DNA of 64,000 nt from Erythrobacteraceae bacterium WH01K (GCA_027941995.1 CP115966.1:1426001-1490000); one strand, 5' to 3'. Numbered from the stretch's first letter, positions 8,542 to 18,031 are shown. The notes: generated by a model not told the origin, from the letters alone. Made by a program: numbers and translations.

Positions 8542-11500
8542 ATGTTTCAATCAGACCTGTTTCCCACCGGCGAGCAGTTGCCGTCAATGCCTTTGGCCTA
8601 CGCTATCGGCACCCGAGTTGCCGAACTACTCGCTTCGGGACGGCATCTTACCCGTGCCGACATTTCCGGGCTGTTCGCCGAAGAGACCGGCACCCCGGAC
8701 TGGGGAAGCGCCTGGACCATCGATGACTACAACAACGCGGTCGAGATCGGCGCACTGCTCTGGCTTAGGGAGTCCTCATGCATCGATCTGGCAACAAGCG
8801 TGCACGAAGCCGACGCGCGGCTCGACTGGCTCGAAGCAGCCTTGCCGCCGCGGCATGTGCGCAGCGAAACACAGGTCGAGCTCCAGCAGTTCTCGACCCC
8901 GCCGATGCTGGCTTGGCTGATGGCGAAGGCTGCAGCTTTATGCGCGCAAGACACACTCCTCGAACCATCCGCCGGCAATGGCGCCCTCGCTCTCTGGAGC
9001 TCCCTCCAGAATGCTTCGCTGCTCCTCAACGAGATCGATCCGGCAAGACGAGATGGTCTGGCCCACATCTTCCCTTCGGCCACGATCACTGCGCATGACG
9101 GGGAACTGATCGCCGACCTGCATCGCGGCCCCATTCCGTCGGTCGTCCTGATGAATCCGCCGTTCGCGCGTAGCCAAGAACGCGGCAAGGATGGCGAGAC
9201 GGCGCAGCGCCACCTTCGTAGTGCAATCCGGGCCGCGGCCAGTGGCGCAAGGATAGTCGCCATCATGCCCGAAGGCTTCGATGCTTCCACTTTCGCCAAG
9301 TCACAGCAAGAAGCGTCGCTGCTCCTCCATGTTCGCTTGCAGCAGATGTTTCGCCGGACAGGGACGGGGATTGCCGTTCGCCTGGTCGTCATCGACAAGA
9401 CGCCGACTGCGTCTTCGCCCGCAATCAACGGGGATACCTGCGACCTGATCGCGCTCCACGCGCTTGTCACGAAGCTTTCGCCAAGGGCGAATATATCCGC
9501 CAACCTCCATCGCCTGCCAGTCGGAAAACCATTGCGCCTCGTTGGCAAGACTTCGAACCAACGCACGCCGGTCCGGCCGTTGGCGCCTTTCGCAGCGACA
9601 TCAAAAGCCGCAGCGAATGCGATCGACCTCACCTATTCGGTCCTCGCCGAACCCGCGCCGGTGCCCGAACAGACAGGCATCTACCTACCTTACCGGCCAA
9701 GCCGAATCGCTTTCGAAGGCGCGCCGGTTCATCCCACCCCACTCGTGGAATCGGTCGCCATGGGGTCGGTTGCGGCTCCGCAGCCGAACGTTAGCCCGCG
9801 TCTCCCCGCAAATTGGCAGGCCAATGGCCTCTTGTCCGAAGCGCAATGCGAGACACTGGTCTATGCTGCCCAGGCATTCGCACGCGATCTCCCGGGGCGC
9901 TTCAAGGTCAGCCAGGAAGGCACCTCGCTCGAATTGTCGGGGAATGGGCACGCCTACCGACAGGGCTTCTTCCTCGGCGACGGAACCGGAGCGGGCAAGG
10001 GACGACAGATCGCCGCAGTCATCATGGATCGCTGGCTCGCAGGCGAGCGCCGCCATGTCTGGATCACCAAGAACGAGGCGCTGCTCGAAGATGCACGCCG
10101 CGACTGGGAAGCGCTTGGCGGGCTGCCGCTCGATCTCCAGCCGCTCTCGCGCTGGAAACTCGGCCAGCCCGTCACGATGTCCGAAGGCATTCTCTTCGTC
10201 ACCTACCCGACGCTGCGCTCGGGGCGCGCCGACGATACGCGGCTCGACCAGATCCTTGCCTGGGCGGGCGAGGATTTCGATGGCGTGATCGCTTTCGACG
10301 AAGCCCACGCCATGGCCAATGCGCTCGGGGGCTCTTCAATCCGCGGCAAGGCCAAGGGCTCCGAACAAGGGATGGCGGGCCTCAGGCTGCAGAACCATCT
10401 CCCGCGCGCCCGCGTGCTCTATGCTTCTGCCACTGGCGCTTCGGATATTGCCAACCTCGGTTACACTTCCCGCCTCGGCCTTTGGGGACCCGAGACCGCT
10501 TTTCCGACCCACGAGGCATTCATGACCGAGATCCGCGCTGGCGGCGTCGCGGCGATGGAGCTCGTCGCCCGTGATCTCAAGGCCCAGGGCCTCTATCTTG
10601 CCCGTGCGCTGTCCTTCGCCGGGGTCGAGTACGACATCCTCGAACATAGCCTGACCGAAGCACAGGTACGGATCTACGATGCCTATGCTGATGCCTGGGC
10701 GATCATCCACCGCAACCTCGAAGCGGCGCTCGAAGCAACCCGCGTGGTCGACGAGGACAGCGGCGACACGCTCAACCGCAATGCCAAGACTGCGGCGCTA
10801 TCGATCTTCGAAGGCACCAAGCAGCGCTTCTTTGCCCAGCTCCTGCTTTCGATGAAATTGCCGAGCCTGATCCCCGCGATGGAAGTAGCGCTTGGCGAAG
10901 AGCATTCGGTTGTCGTGCAGCTGGTCTCGACCGCCGAGGCCATGCTCGACCGGCGCCTTGCCGACCTTACCGTGGAAGAACGCGAAGCTCTCGATATCGA
11001 TCTGTCCCCGCGTGAATACGTCATCGACTACCTTACGAAGAGCTTCCCGATACGATTGATGCAGGTCTTCGCCGACGAGGACGGCAATCTTCGCTCCGAG
11101 GCGATGAGCGACGGAGAGGGCAATCCCGTTTTCTGCCCGCGCGCAATTGCTGCGCGCGATGCGCTGATCGAACAGCTTTGCGCACTGCCGCCCATCGCCA
11201 CTGCGCTCGATGCGATTATCGAACATTTCGGAACCGACGCCGTGGCCGAAGTCACGGGCCGGACCCGCAGGCTTGTCCTGGGCCGCGATGGTGAGCAGCG
11301 CCTCGAACGGCGTAGCCCCAGCGCCAATGTCGCCGAAGCCCAAAGCTTCATGGAAGGGACCAAGCGCATCCTGGTCTTCTCGGATGCGGGCGGTACGGGG
11401 CGTTCCTACCATGCCGACCTCGGCTGCCGGAACCAGCAACGCCGGGTCCATTTCCTGCTCGAGCCGGGCTGGCGCGCCGACAACGCTATCCAGGGTCTCG

Positions 11501-12789
11501 GTCGTACCAACCGCACCAACCAGGCCTCGGCTCCGCTGTTCCGGCCGGTAACCACCGACGTGAAGGGCGAGCGCCGGTTCATATCGACCATTGCGCGAAG
11601 GCTCGACGCATTAGGCGCGCTGACGCGCGGCCAGCGCCAGACCGGCGGACAAAACCTGTTCGACCCGGCAGACAATCTCGAAAGCGACTATGCGCGCGAC
11701 GCGCTCACCCGATGGTTCCAGCTGCTTTATGACGGCAGGCTCGAAGCCACCACATTCGGCAACTTCGTCGAGCGAACGGGCCTCCGGCTCGAAAGTCCAG
11801 ATGGTGGACTGACCGACAATCTCCCCACGATCCAACGCTGGCTCAACCGCATTCTTGCGCTGCCGATCGCGCTCCAGAACGCGATCTTCGAGGAGTATCT
11901 CGGACTTGTCGAAGCGCGGATCGAAGCTGCGCGCGAGGCCGGAACGCTCGACCAGGGACTGGAAACCGTGAGGGTCGATCATTTTACGGTCCTGGCAGAT
12001 GAACTCCTGCGCACCGATCCCGTGACCCGAGCCGAGACCCGCCTCGTCTCGCTCGAAGTGACGAGGCACCTTCGGCCTCTGCAATTGCAGCGCCTGGTGC
12101 GGATGCACGAGATCGGCAGTCGGCACGCGATCCCGATGCGCAATATGCGGTCAGGCAAGGTCGCGCTGTCGGTTCCAGCCCGTCGCCTCATCGCCGACGA
12201 CGGGGCCGTGATTGAACGCAGGCGCCTGCTGCGCCCGCTCAAGTCCGCGAACTGGACCCTTGAGGCACTCGCTGAGAGCCACTGGGAGGAAATTGGCGTC
12301 TCTGCGTTCACCAGCGCCTGGCGGGCCGAGGAAGAAGAGGCGGCCAAATCACCGGTCACTGAGCGAGTCCATTTCGCTACCGGACTTCTGCTTCCGGTCT
12401 GGAAGCGCCTCCCAGGCGATCATGTTCGGGTCACCCGGCTCGTTGCCGAAGATGGTCAGTCGATCATCGGTCGCGAAGTGCTCGATATCGATCTCGCTGC
12501 GATCGCCGATACCTTTGGTCTATCCGGGGTTACCGGACCATCGGCAGAACAGATCGGCGCGCTTGTGATTGCCAGCGGCAAACCGCTGGGCCTTGCTAGC
12601 CATGATCCACTCACCGTGAAACGCTCGCTGGTCGGCGGCGAACAGCGCCTTGAACTGATCGGCTTCTCCCCCGATCGGCTCGACTGGTACAAGAACAAGG
12701 GCTGCTTCACCGAGATCATCCGCTACCGCACGCGGCTGTTCGTCCCGGTGTCGAGAGCCTCGTCGGTCCTCCCCGCGCTTGCCGCCTGA
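8542..12789 (+). CDS. DarB-like polyvalent protein: N6 methyltransferase plus Strawberry-notch helicase
   Basis: 1415 residues. The N-terminal third has a class I SAM methyltransferase with motif I LLEPSAGNGALALW (about residue 140) and the amino-MTase motif NPPFARS. The middle is an SF2 NTPase of Strawberry-notch type: FFLGDGTGAGKGRQIAAV (Walker A, about 480), FDEAHAMAN and VLYASATGASDIANLGY. Further on, GTGRSYHADLGC and IQGLGRTNRTNQ form the characteristic C-terminal helicase part. Phage P1 DarB and related proteins with this arrangement protect incoming DNA from restriction, so an antirestriction role on transfer is likely but inferred. AGGAGG 10 bases before the ATG at 8542 sets the start. 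Confidence 0.87.
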   Translation: MFQSDLFPTGEQLPSMPLAYAIGTRVAELLASGRHLTRADISGLFAEETGTPDWGSAWTIDDYNNAVEIGALLWLRESSCIDLATSVHEADARLDWLEAALPPRHVRSETQVELQQFSTPPMLAWLMAKAAALCAQDTLLEPSAGNGALALWSSLQNASLLLNEIDPARRDGLAHIFPSATITAHDGELIADLHRGPIPSVVLMNPPFARSQERGKDGETAQRHLRSAIRAAASGARIVAIMPEGFDASTFAKSQQEASLLLHVRLQQMFRRTGTGIAVRLVVIDKTPTASSPAINGDTCDLIALHALVTKLSPRANISANLHRLPVGKPLRLVGKTSNQRTPVRPLAPFAATSKAAANAIDLTYSVLAEPAPVPEQTGIYLPYRPSRIAFEGAPVHPTPLVESVAMGSVAAPQPNVSPRLPANWQANGLLSEAQCETLVYAAQAFARDLPGRFKVSQEGTSLELSGNGHAYRQGFFLGDGTGAGKGRQIAAVIMDRWLAGERRHVWITKNEALLEDARRDWEALGGLPLDLQPLSRWKLGQPVTMSEGILFVTYPTLRSGRADDTRLDQILAWAGEDFDGVIAFDEAHAMANALGGSSIRGKAKGSEQGMAGLRLQNHLPRARVLYASATGASDIANLGYTSRLGLWGPETAFPTHEAFMTEIRAGGVAAMELVARDLKAQGLYLARALSFAGVEYDILEHSLTEAQVRIYDAYADAWAIIHRNLEAALEATRVVDEDSGDTLNRNAKTAALSIFEGTKQRFFAQLLLSMKLPSLIPAMEVALGEEHSVVVQLVSTAEAMLDRRLADLTVEEREALDIDLSPREYVIDYLTKSFPIRLMQVFADEDGNLRSEAMSDGEGNPVFCPRAIAARDALIEQLCALPPIATALDAIIEHFGTDAVAEVTGRTRRLVLGRDGEQRLERRSPSANVAEAQSFMEGTKRILVFSDAGGTGRSYHADLGCRNQQRRVHFLLEPGWRADNAIQGLGRTNRTNQASAPLFRPVTTDVKGERRFISTIARRLDALGALTRGQRQTGGQNLFDPADNLESDYARDALTRWFQLLYDGRLEATTFGNFVERTGLRLESPDGGLTDNLPTIQRWLNRILALPIALQNAIFEEYLGLVEARIEAAREAGTLDQGLETVRVDHFTVLADELLRTDPVTRAETRLVSLEVTRHLRPLQLQRLVRMHEIGSRHAIPMRNMRSGKVALSVPARRLIADDGAVIERRRLLRPLKSANWTLEALAESHWEEIGVSAFTSAWRAEEEEAAKSPVTERVHFATGLLLPVWKRLPGDHVRVTRLVAEDGQSIIGREVLDIDLAAIADTFGLSGVTGPSAEQIGALVIASGKPLGLASHDPLTVKRSLVGGEQRLELIGFSPDRLDWYKNKGCFTEIIRYRTRLFVPVSRASSVLPALAA

Positions 12790-12893
12790 TCCTTAGGGCA
12801 GACCCCAATCTCAGAATGAGAGTGGAGGGAGCCCTTTGGGCTTGTGGGCCTCGTGATCCTCACCTGCGCCTTCATTCCATCAGGAGAACACCC

Positions 12894-14867
12894 ATGATCC
12901 ATTCGATTCCCTTGAAGAAGCTCGTCCCGAGCCCGCGCAACGTTCGCAAGTCGAGCGACGTGCTGGCCGACCTCCAGCTGCGGGTAGACATTGCTGCGCG
13001 CGGCCTGCTGCAGAACCTCGTCGTGCGCAAAGGAAAGCGCGGCAAATTCGAAGTCGAGGCCGGCGGTCGCCGTCTCGCCGCGCTGCAGGCGCTGGCCGAA
13101 GAGGGCACCTTGCCTGACACGCACGAAGTCACCTGCCTCGTGATCGAAGGCGAGGAAAGCGAAGTGCGCGAAGCCAGCCTCGCCGAGAACTTCCAGCGAC
13201 TCGCGATGAACCCGGCCGACGAGGCGCAGGCCTTCGCCTCCATCATCGAAGCAGGAGCTACGACGGAAGACGTAGCGCGACGCTTCGGCCTCACCGTCCG
13301 GTTCGTCGAAGGGCGCCTGCGTTTGGCAAGTCTGGCACCCTGCGTCTTCGAAGCGCTCGCCGAAGGCACGATCACGCTCGACATGGCCAAGGCCTACGGC
13401 GCGATCTCCGACGTCGAGCGCCAGGCGCATGTCTATGCCGAGCTGCAGGATGCCTGGTACCAGATCACGCCTGACACGATCCGCCGCATGGTGCTTGATG
13501 CCACGGTGCGTGGTTCCGATCCGCGGGCCGTGCTTGTCGGACGCGATGCCTATCTCGCCGCAGGCGGCCGGATTGAGCGCAAACTGTTCGACGATGACGC
13601 CAGCGAGAGCTGGATCGATGTCGCGCTGCTCGAAGACCTCGCGCACAAGGCCATGGACGAAGCCGCAGAAAAGACCGCGCTCGAATTTGGCCTTGCCTGG
13701 GTCCGGCCGACGCTTGGCAACTACGTCAGCCACGACCTTGTTGAAGGTCTCGGTCGCTTGCCCTGCGAGCCTGCGCCAATGACCGAGCAGGAAGCGCAGG
13801 AGCTCGGTGAGCTCGAGGCCGACTACGACCGCGTCGCCGCCGTGCTCGAAGACGAAGACAGCGACGAGGACGAGGTCGCCAAGGCCGAACAGGAACTCGT
13901 CGTCATCGACCGCGCCATGCGCGCGCTCAATGACCGGCCGCCGGTCCTCGCTGACGAACTGAAATCCGAGGCTGGTGCCTTCCTAGTCCTCTCGCGCAAT
14001 GGCGAGCCGACCTTGGTCCCGCAGTTCTACACCGAGACCGAAGTCATCGCTGACGAAGGCGTGATCGAGGCCATTGAAGAGAGCGGTGCGGCGAAGCCCA
14101 AGGGCAGCTCGCTGTCCCAGCGCCTGCTCGACGAACTGGCCATGCAGCGCCGCGACATCCTTGCGATCCATCTCGCCAACGATCCGGCACTGGCGCTCGA
14201 CTTCATGGTCTTCACGCTTGCCGATGTCGATGGACATGACTGGCGCGCCAAGAAAGCGTCGACGCTGGTCGGCTCTGTCGCTTCCGGCCCGGTCACCGGG
14301 TTTGAGGCCAAGGATGCGCCGGCGAGCGCTGCCCTGGCCGAGTTTGCCGGGTCGCTCGATGAAAGCTGGCGTGCTGGTGAATGCGACGTGAAGCGGTTTG
14401 CGAGGTTCCGGGCGCTTTCCGATGAGGCGCGTTCGGCCTGGCTCGGCCATGTCGTCTCGCGCACTCTAGTTGCAAGCCTTGCGTGCGAAGGCGAACGTTC
14501 GGTGCCGCTGCACGAGGCGCTTGGCTCGTTACTTGAAATCGAGACCGCGCATTGGTGGCGTCCCACGGCGGCCAACTACTTCGACCGCGTGGCCAAGGCT
14601 CGCACGCTCGAAGCGCTCGATGGCGCCGGCGGTCCCGAACTCGTCAGTCGCTATGCCGCATCGAAGAAGGCCGAACTGGCGAGCGCTGCCGAGCGCATCT
14701 TCTCCGGCAACTTCATTGGCGAGCCCGAGGTCAAGGAACGGGCGCAGGCCTGGGTTCCACCTATAATGCGTTTCGCCGGTTCTGAAGAAGCCGAACTGGC
14801 GGACCACGGAGGCGACGAGGCGGCCAACGTGGAAGCAACTGACGAAATTGCCGAGCAGGCTGCCTGA
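12894..14867 (+). CDS. Long ParB/RepB/Spo0J-domain protein
   Basis: 657 residues. The N-terminal ParB/sulfiredoxin domain shows PSPRNVRKS, EAGGRRLAALQAL and EASLAENFQRLAMNPADEA. A KorB/ParB-type HTH follows (DVARRFGLTVRFVEGRLRLA, about residues 125-150). The long C-terminal half has no obvious domain but an acidic coiled stretch (EDEDSDEDEVAKAEQE). No ParA lies next to it, and such stand-alone ParB proteins are common in conjugative elements. The start follows ATCAGGAGAACACCC, a leader motif shared with other genes here. A strong terminator ends the transcript. Confidence 0.88.
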   Translation: MIHSIPLKKLVPSPRNVRKSSDVLADLQLRVDIAARGLLQNLVVRKGKRGKFEVEAGGRRLAALQALAEEGTLPDTHEVTCLVIEGEESEVREASLAENFQRLAMNPADEAQAFASIIEAGATTEDVARRFGLTVRFVEGRLRLASLAPCVFEALAEGTITLDMAKAYGAISDVERQAHVYAELQDAWYQITPDTIRRMVLDATVRGSDPRAVLVGRDAYLAAGGRIERKLFDDDASESWIDVALLEDLAHKAMDEAAEKTALEFGLAWVRPTLGNYVSHDLVEGLGRLPCEPAPMTEQEAQELGELEADYDRVAAVLEDEDSDEDEVAKAEQELVVIDRAMRALNDRPPVLADELKSEAGAFLVLSRNGEPTLVPQFYTETEVIADEGVIEAIEESGAAKPKGSSLSQRLLDELAMQRRDILAIHLANDPALALDFMVFTLADVDGHDWRAKKASTLVGSVASGPVTGFEAKDAPASAALAEFAGSLDESWRAGECDVKRFARFRALSDEARSAWLGHVVSRTLVASLACEGERSVPLHEALGSLLEIETAHWWRPTAANYFDRVAKARTLEALDGAGGPELVSRYAASKKAELASAAERIFSGNFIGEPEVKERAQAWVPPIMRFAGSEEAELADHGGDEAANVEATDEIAEQAA

Positions 14868-14897
14868 CCCCTCCTGACAGGTCCAGGTCACTCGGCG

Positions 14898-14931
14898 GGC
14901 GGTCCGTCCCAATCGGGACGGGCCGCCTTTT
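14898..14931 (+). terminator. Rho-independent terminator after the ParB gene
   Basis: A 13-bp stem (GGCGGTCCGTCCC with GGGACGGGCCGCC, one G-U pair) with loop AATC is followed by TTTT, 30 bases after the ParB stop. Confidence 0.93.
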
Positions 14932-15096
14932 CCATGTCAAATTTTGGGCCGGTTGCTAACAGTCCGCTCCCAGGCGACTGCGCAGCAGAAGCAGACGGCA
15001 GTCTGCTTGATCGAGACCACCCGCTCGTGTTCGCTTTGAAAAGGTTCTTGGTGGAGAGGGTCTCGTTTCTATTTCGCTGTGAACAGAAACCTGAGC

Positions 15097-15489
15097 TTAC
15101 GCCGGTCTTCGCCAATACTTCCCTGCTATCCGTTCGGCGATAAAGCTGCCAGCAACTACCCCAAACGTGACCCAGATGATGACGCTTGGACCGTGTTTCC
15201 CGAAATCAGCCAAGCCGAATGCCACCATGGCAAAAAGCGCAGCACCAATCAGAAATGTTGGCCCTGCGATCATGCAGTGAAGCCGACGGCAACGCAAAGC
15301 GTTTAACGAGCACGCCGCCCCCATCCATAGGAACAGCACCGCCGCGATTTCCACCCTCTCGTTCGGTTGCAGAAGTTCTGCGGTAAAGTTTAGGCCGATT
15401 AGCGCCGCAAACGGCACGCCCCAGATTAGGATACGGTGCAGACGGTTGGCGGCCAAGTCACGCTTGTTGGTGGCTTCCGCGTTGCTCAT
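15097..15489 (-). CDS. Four-helix membrane protein, last gene of the mer-type operon
   Basis: 130 residues with four hydrophobic segments (ILIWGVPFAALIGLNF, IAAVLFLWMGAACSLNAL, MIAGPTFLIGAALFAMVAFG and VIIWVTFGVVAGSFIA). The family is not recognised. Its ATG overlaps the stop of the oxidoreductase gene (ATGA), so it is the fourth gene of the merT operon. A supporting role at the inner membrane in metal handling is possible but unproven. Confidence 0.7.
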   Translation of the reverse strand: MSNAEATNKRDLAANRLHRILIWGVPFAALIGLNFTAELLQPNERVEIAAVLFLWMGAACSLNALRCRRLHCMIAGPTFLIGAALFAMVAFGLADFGKHGPSVIIWVTFGVVAGSFIAERIAGKYWRRPA

Positions 15490-16817
15490 CCCAACATATA
15501 CCCTGCATCGGAGGCCGCCGTCGGATAAGCGAACATGGTAGATTTGATGTCGTCCGCGTTTAGCCCATGGCGCATGGCCAAGCCGAAGATATTGACGAGC
15601 TCGTCGGCGTCAGGGCCGACCAAGTGGGCTCCAAGGATGCGTCCCGTTCCGTTCTCGACCAGCAGCTTGTGGCCGTAGATCTCTTCGTTCAGCCGCCTCG
15701 CCGAGAACCAACCAGGGTGCGAGCCAGCATGCACCGTGAAATCCAGCCCTGCCTCACGCGCCTCGCTTTCCAGCATTCCGACCCTGGCCGCCGGCGGCTC
15801 CGTGAAAAGTGCACTTGGCACCCCTCGATAGTTCGGAGTTCGACCGGTATCATCGAGTATGTTTTCTACCACGACCTTGGCATCGTTACTGGAGACTGGA
15901 GTCAGTGGCGGGCCATTTGCAGCAGCGTCACCTGCCGCGAAGACCTTGGGGTTACTTTGGCTCCGTAGCTGGGCGGTAAGTGCCAAGCGACCCGCGTCAC
16001 AGGCGACGTCTCCCGCCTCCAGATCGAGCGAGCCGATCGCAGGGATTCTTCCGGCAGCGTGCACCACCAGGCTCCCTTCGATCCTGCGGTCGCCAGCATG
16101 GACGGTCAGCACGCTGCCTTTCTTCGTTACGCGGTCCACTTCAGCGTCCACAATTTCGATGCCGAGATCATCGAAACTTGGCATGAGCCAATCGACCGTG
16201 TCAGGGTCGAAGGCTTTCAGAATGCGGCCTCGTTGGAAGATTGTGACCTTTGCACCGGCGCGCGCGGCGAGGTGGGCAAATTCTGCGGCAATGTATCCGC
16301 CGCCGACGAATACGATCCGATCTGGAAGGGTTTTGAGTTCTAGGAATGCATCGCTGTGAATCAGCAATTCCTCACCTTCGATCCCAAGCGGTCGAGGCTC
16401 TGCTCCCGTTGCGATAAGAGCGTGCGAGAAACTCAGTTCCCGGTCGCCTATCACGATCCTGTCGGGGCCAGCAAAGCGTGCCGCGCCGTGAAAAGTCGCG
16501 ACGCCCTTACGCTCGTAGCGAGCTTCCTGCTTTTCAGGGACGGGGTCGGTAAAGCTGCGCTTGAATGCCTGGAGGTCGGCCCAATCAATTGAAACCGAGC
16601 CCTTGATGCCCTTCCCCTTCATTCGCCTGTATGCCGCGAGCGCTTCCTCTCCGCTCACCATCATCTTTTTCGGGTCGCACCCTCGAAGCGCACATGTGCC
16701 ACCGTAAGGCCGATAATCGATAACCGCGCAGCGCTTCCCGGCGTTGGCCATCTGGTGGACCGCGACCTGCGCAGCAGTTCCCGATCCGATGGCGACGAAA
16801 TCGAAAGCCTCAGCCAT
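15486..16817 (-). CDS. FAD/NAD(P) disulfide oxidoreductase, MerA-like but without the C-terminal Cys pair
   Basis: 443 residues. It has an FAD-binding N-terminus (FVAIGSGTAAQVAVHQMANAG), the redox disulfide GGTCALRGCDPKK, an NAD(P) site (RIVFVGGGYIAAEFAHLAARAG) and an FAD-site VFAAGDAAA. The position in a merR/merT locus suggests mercuric ion reduction. However, the vicinal Cys pair that ends true MerA is absent (the protein ends AGYMLG), and there is no N-terminal HMA domain. It could be a MerA variant fed by another thiol protein, or a glutathione-reductase-like helper. The start codon lies inside the stop region of the upstream gene. Confidence 0.8.
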   Translation of the reverse strand: MAEAFDFVAIGSGTAAQVAVHQMANAGKRCAVIDYRPYGGTCALRGCDPKKMMVSGEEALAAYRRMKGKGIKGSVSIDWADLQAFKRSFTDPVPEKQEARYERKGVATFHGAARFAGPDRIVIGDRELSFSHALIATGAEPRPLGIEGEELLIHSDAFLELKTLPDRIVFVGGGYIAAEFAHLAARAGAKVTIFQRGRILKAFDPDTVDWLMPSFDDLGIEIVDAEVDRVTKKGSVLTVHAGDRRIEGSLVVHAAGRIPAIGSLDLEAGDVACDAGRLALTAQLRSQSNPKVFAAGDAAANGPPLTPVSSNDAKVVVENILDDTGRTPNYRGVPSALFTEPPAARVGMLESEAREAGLDFTVHAGSHPGWFSARRLNEEIYGHKLLVENGTGRILGAHLVGPDADELVNIFGLAMRHGLNADDIKSTMFAYPTAASDAGYMLG

Positions 16818-17022
16818 GGCAGCAATCCCCTTCCTGTATTGGGGGGCAGGGAACGGTGCCGTACGAGCAAAACACGCAGCAATCGCCTTGGAGCGGCTGA
16901 AGGCGAACGCCGCAACCCGCGCAGTTATGGAAGAACAGGCAAGCGTTGGTCGGCATTTCCATGTCCTCCTCATGACCGCATTCGGGACAGCGCAAGCGCG
17001 AGATCAGGATCGGATCAGCCAT
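16810..17022 (-). CDS. Small Cys-rich GDCCV-motif protein of mer loci
   Basis: 70 residues with nine or more Cys: RCPECGHEED, FHNCAGCGVRL and GDCCVFCSYGTVPCPPIQ. Proteins with the GDCC...CPPxQ pattern are found in mer operons of several proteobacteria and probably bind a soft metal ion. The start at MADPILIS overlaps the merT stop by 8 bases, and its own stop overlaps the next start by 8 bases in the same ATGGCTGA arrangement, so the three genes are tightly coupled. Confidence 0.78.
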   Translation of the reverse strand: MADPILISRLRCPECGHEEDMEMPTNACLFFHNCAGCGVRLQPLQGDCCVFCSYGTVPCPPIQEGDCCHG

Positions 17023-17362
17023 AGAGGAAGGCACCTGTCAGCAGCGCCGCACCGATGGCAATTCCTATGGCGGTCAGCGCTCGATAAGTCGATGATCCGC
17101 ATGCACTGTCCGCCGGGCATGTTCGTGCCTGCCGAAACTGCCAGAGCAAACGGAGGGTCGCAGCGAGAAGAAGAGCCGACGCCAGGGTCAGCAACGGGAC
17201 GCGATAGGGGGCCAGGACCGGCGAGATGCTGCCAAGCCACGCCGAGCCCACACCCACCGACGCGAGCATCAAGGGCAGTGCACAGCATGCAGCTGCCCCG
17301 AAGGCTGCAAAGATACCTCCGCCCGTCGCCAATCCGTTCCACCATGTGCTGATGCCGCGCAT
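17015..17362 (-). CDS. merT: Mercuric transport protein MerT
   Basis: 115 residues and three membrane helices. The vicinal Cys pair of the first helix lies in FAAFGAAACCALPLMLASVG, followed by SAWLGSISPVLAPYR, as in MerT. A second Cys-containing segment (CPADSACG) lies between helices 2 and 3. MerT takes Hg(II) across the inner membrane for reduction. The ATG at 17362 is preceded by AAAAGGA. It is the first gene of a four-gene operon under the MerR-type promoter. No merP was seen. Confidence 0.87.
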   Translation of the reverse strand: MRGISTWWNGLATGGGIFAAFGAAACCALPLMLASVGVGSAWLGSISPVLAPYRVPLLTLASALLLAATLRLLWQFRQARTCPADSACGSSTYRALTAIGIAIGAALLTGAFLYG

Positions 17363-17394
17363 CGATCGTCCTTTTGCAAACCTCGATTCGCACA

Positions 17395-17428
17395 CCTATT
17401 TACAGTCTGTAGCAACTACAGACTCAAG
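17395..17428 (-). promoter_or_regulatory. MerR operator and merT promoter
   Basis: A perfect 9-bp dyad, AGTCTGTAG and CTACAGACT separated by CAA (17404-17424), lies between divergent merR and merT. On the minus strand TTGAGT and TAAATA flank it with a 19-base spacer, the overlong spacing typical of MerR-activated promoters, which the metal-bound regulator untwists. Confidence 0.88.
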
Positions 17429-17431
17429 AGG

Positions 17432-17827
17432 TTGGCTTTGAAAATTGGCGAAGTGGCGAAGCGGACCGGGTGTAACATCGAGACAATCCGGTATTACGAA
17501 CGGATAGGCGTTATCGATGCTCCGCCGAGAAGGGGCGCCTACCGCGACTATGGTCCTCACGACACGGAGCGCCTCCGCTTCATTCGGCGCGCGCGCGAAC
17601 TCGGATTTTCCCTCGAAGAGGTGCGGGCATTGCTTGACTTAACGCCAGGTCAGGAAGTGCGTTGCGATGAGGTGCAATCGATCGCCGAACAGCACCTCGC
17701 AAACATCCGTGCGAAGCGGGCCGACCTTGAGCGTATGGAGAACGCTCTCGCTAAACTGATCGAGCAATGTGGCACCACGAGCAATGATCGGTGCCCGGTA
17801 TTGGAAAGCCTCGCGGGCGAAGGCTAG
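17432..17827 (+). CDS. merR: MerR-family metal-responsive regulator
   Basis: 131 residues. The N-terminal winged HTH reads IGEVAKRTGCNIETIRYYERIG, followed by the dimerisation helix. Three Cys match the Hg(II)-binding trio of MerR: EVRCDEV, LIEQCG and DRCPVLE, the last two separated by seven residues. It represses and, with metal bound, activates the divergent merT operon. The start is a TTG (MALKIG), an unusual initiation codon; the operator dyad lies immediately upstream, which fits autoregulation. Confidence 0.87.
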   Translation: MALKIGEVAKRTGCNIETIRYYERIGVIDAPPRRGAYRDYGPHDTERLRFIRRARELGFSLEEVRALLDLTPGQEVRCDEVQSIAEQHLANIRAKRADLERMENALAKLIEQCGTTSNDRCPVLESLAGEG

Positions 17828-18011
17828 CCCAGCGAATTCAAGCTACAGACCAACGGGTTTCCACCCAGCACTCAAAATTGGCGCAGCCTGCCGGATCAGA
17901 AAAGCAAGCGGTCCGCTTTCGGGCACCTTGCAATGTGCGGCCTACGACCAGAATTGGGGCGCATAACGGTCATCATTGAAGGAGAGAGGAGGCAGCTTTG
18001 CTCATCCTGAG
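17828..18011. other. Intergenic stretch between merR and ardC
   Basis: No gene seen. It contains TTGGGGCGCATA near 17955, a motif that also occurs (reverse strand) in the intergenic repeats near 45.2 kb, and a GGAGAGAGGAGG purine run near 17980. Confidence 0.4.
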
Positions 18012-18031
18012 CCGGGATATGTCCGTCCCGG
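18012..18031 (+). promoter_or_regulatory. Leader hairpin before ardC
   Basis: CCGGGA and TCCCGG pair around an 8-base loop. The stem ends 17 bases before the ardC ATG and is followed by ATCAGGAGAACTCCC, the leader motif shared with the ParB and DUF2493 genes. Confidence 0.55.

Noticed and set aside
15486-16817. Naming the oxidoreductase merA
   Set aside because: The C-terminal vicinal Cys pair and any HMA domain are absent, so Hg(II) reductase activity cannot be claimed.
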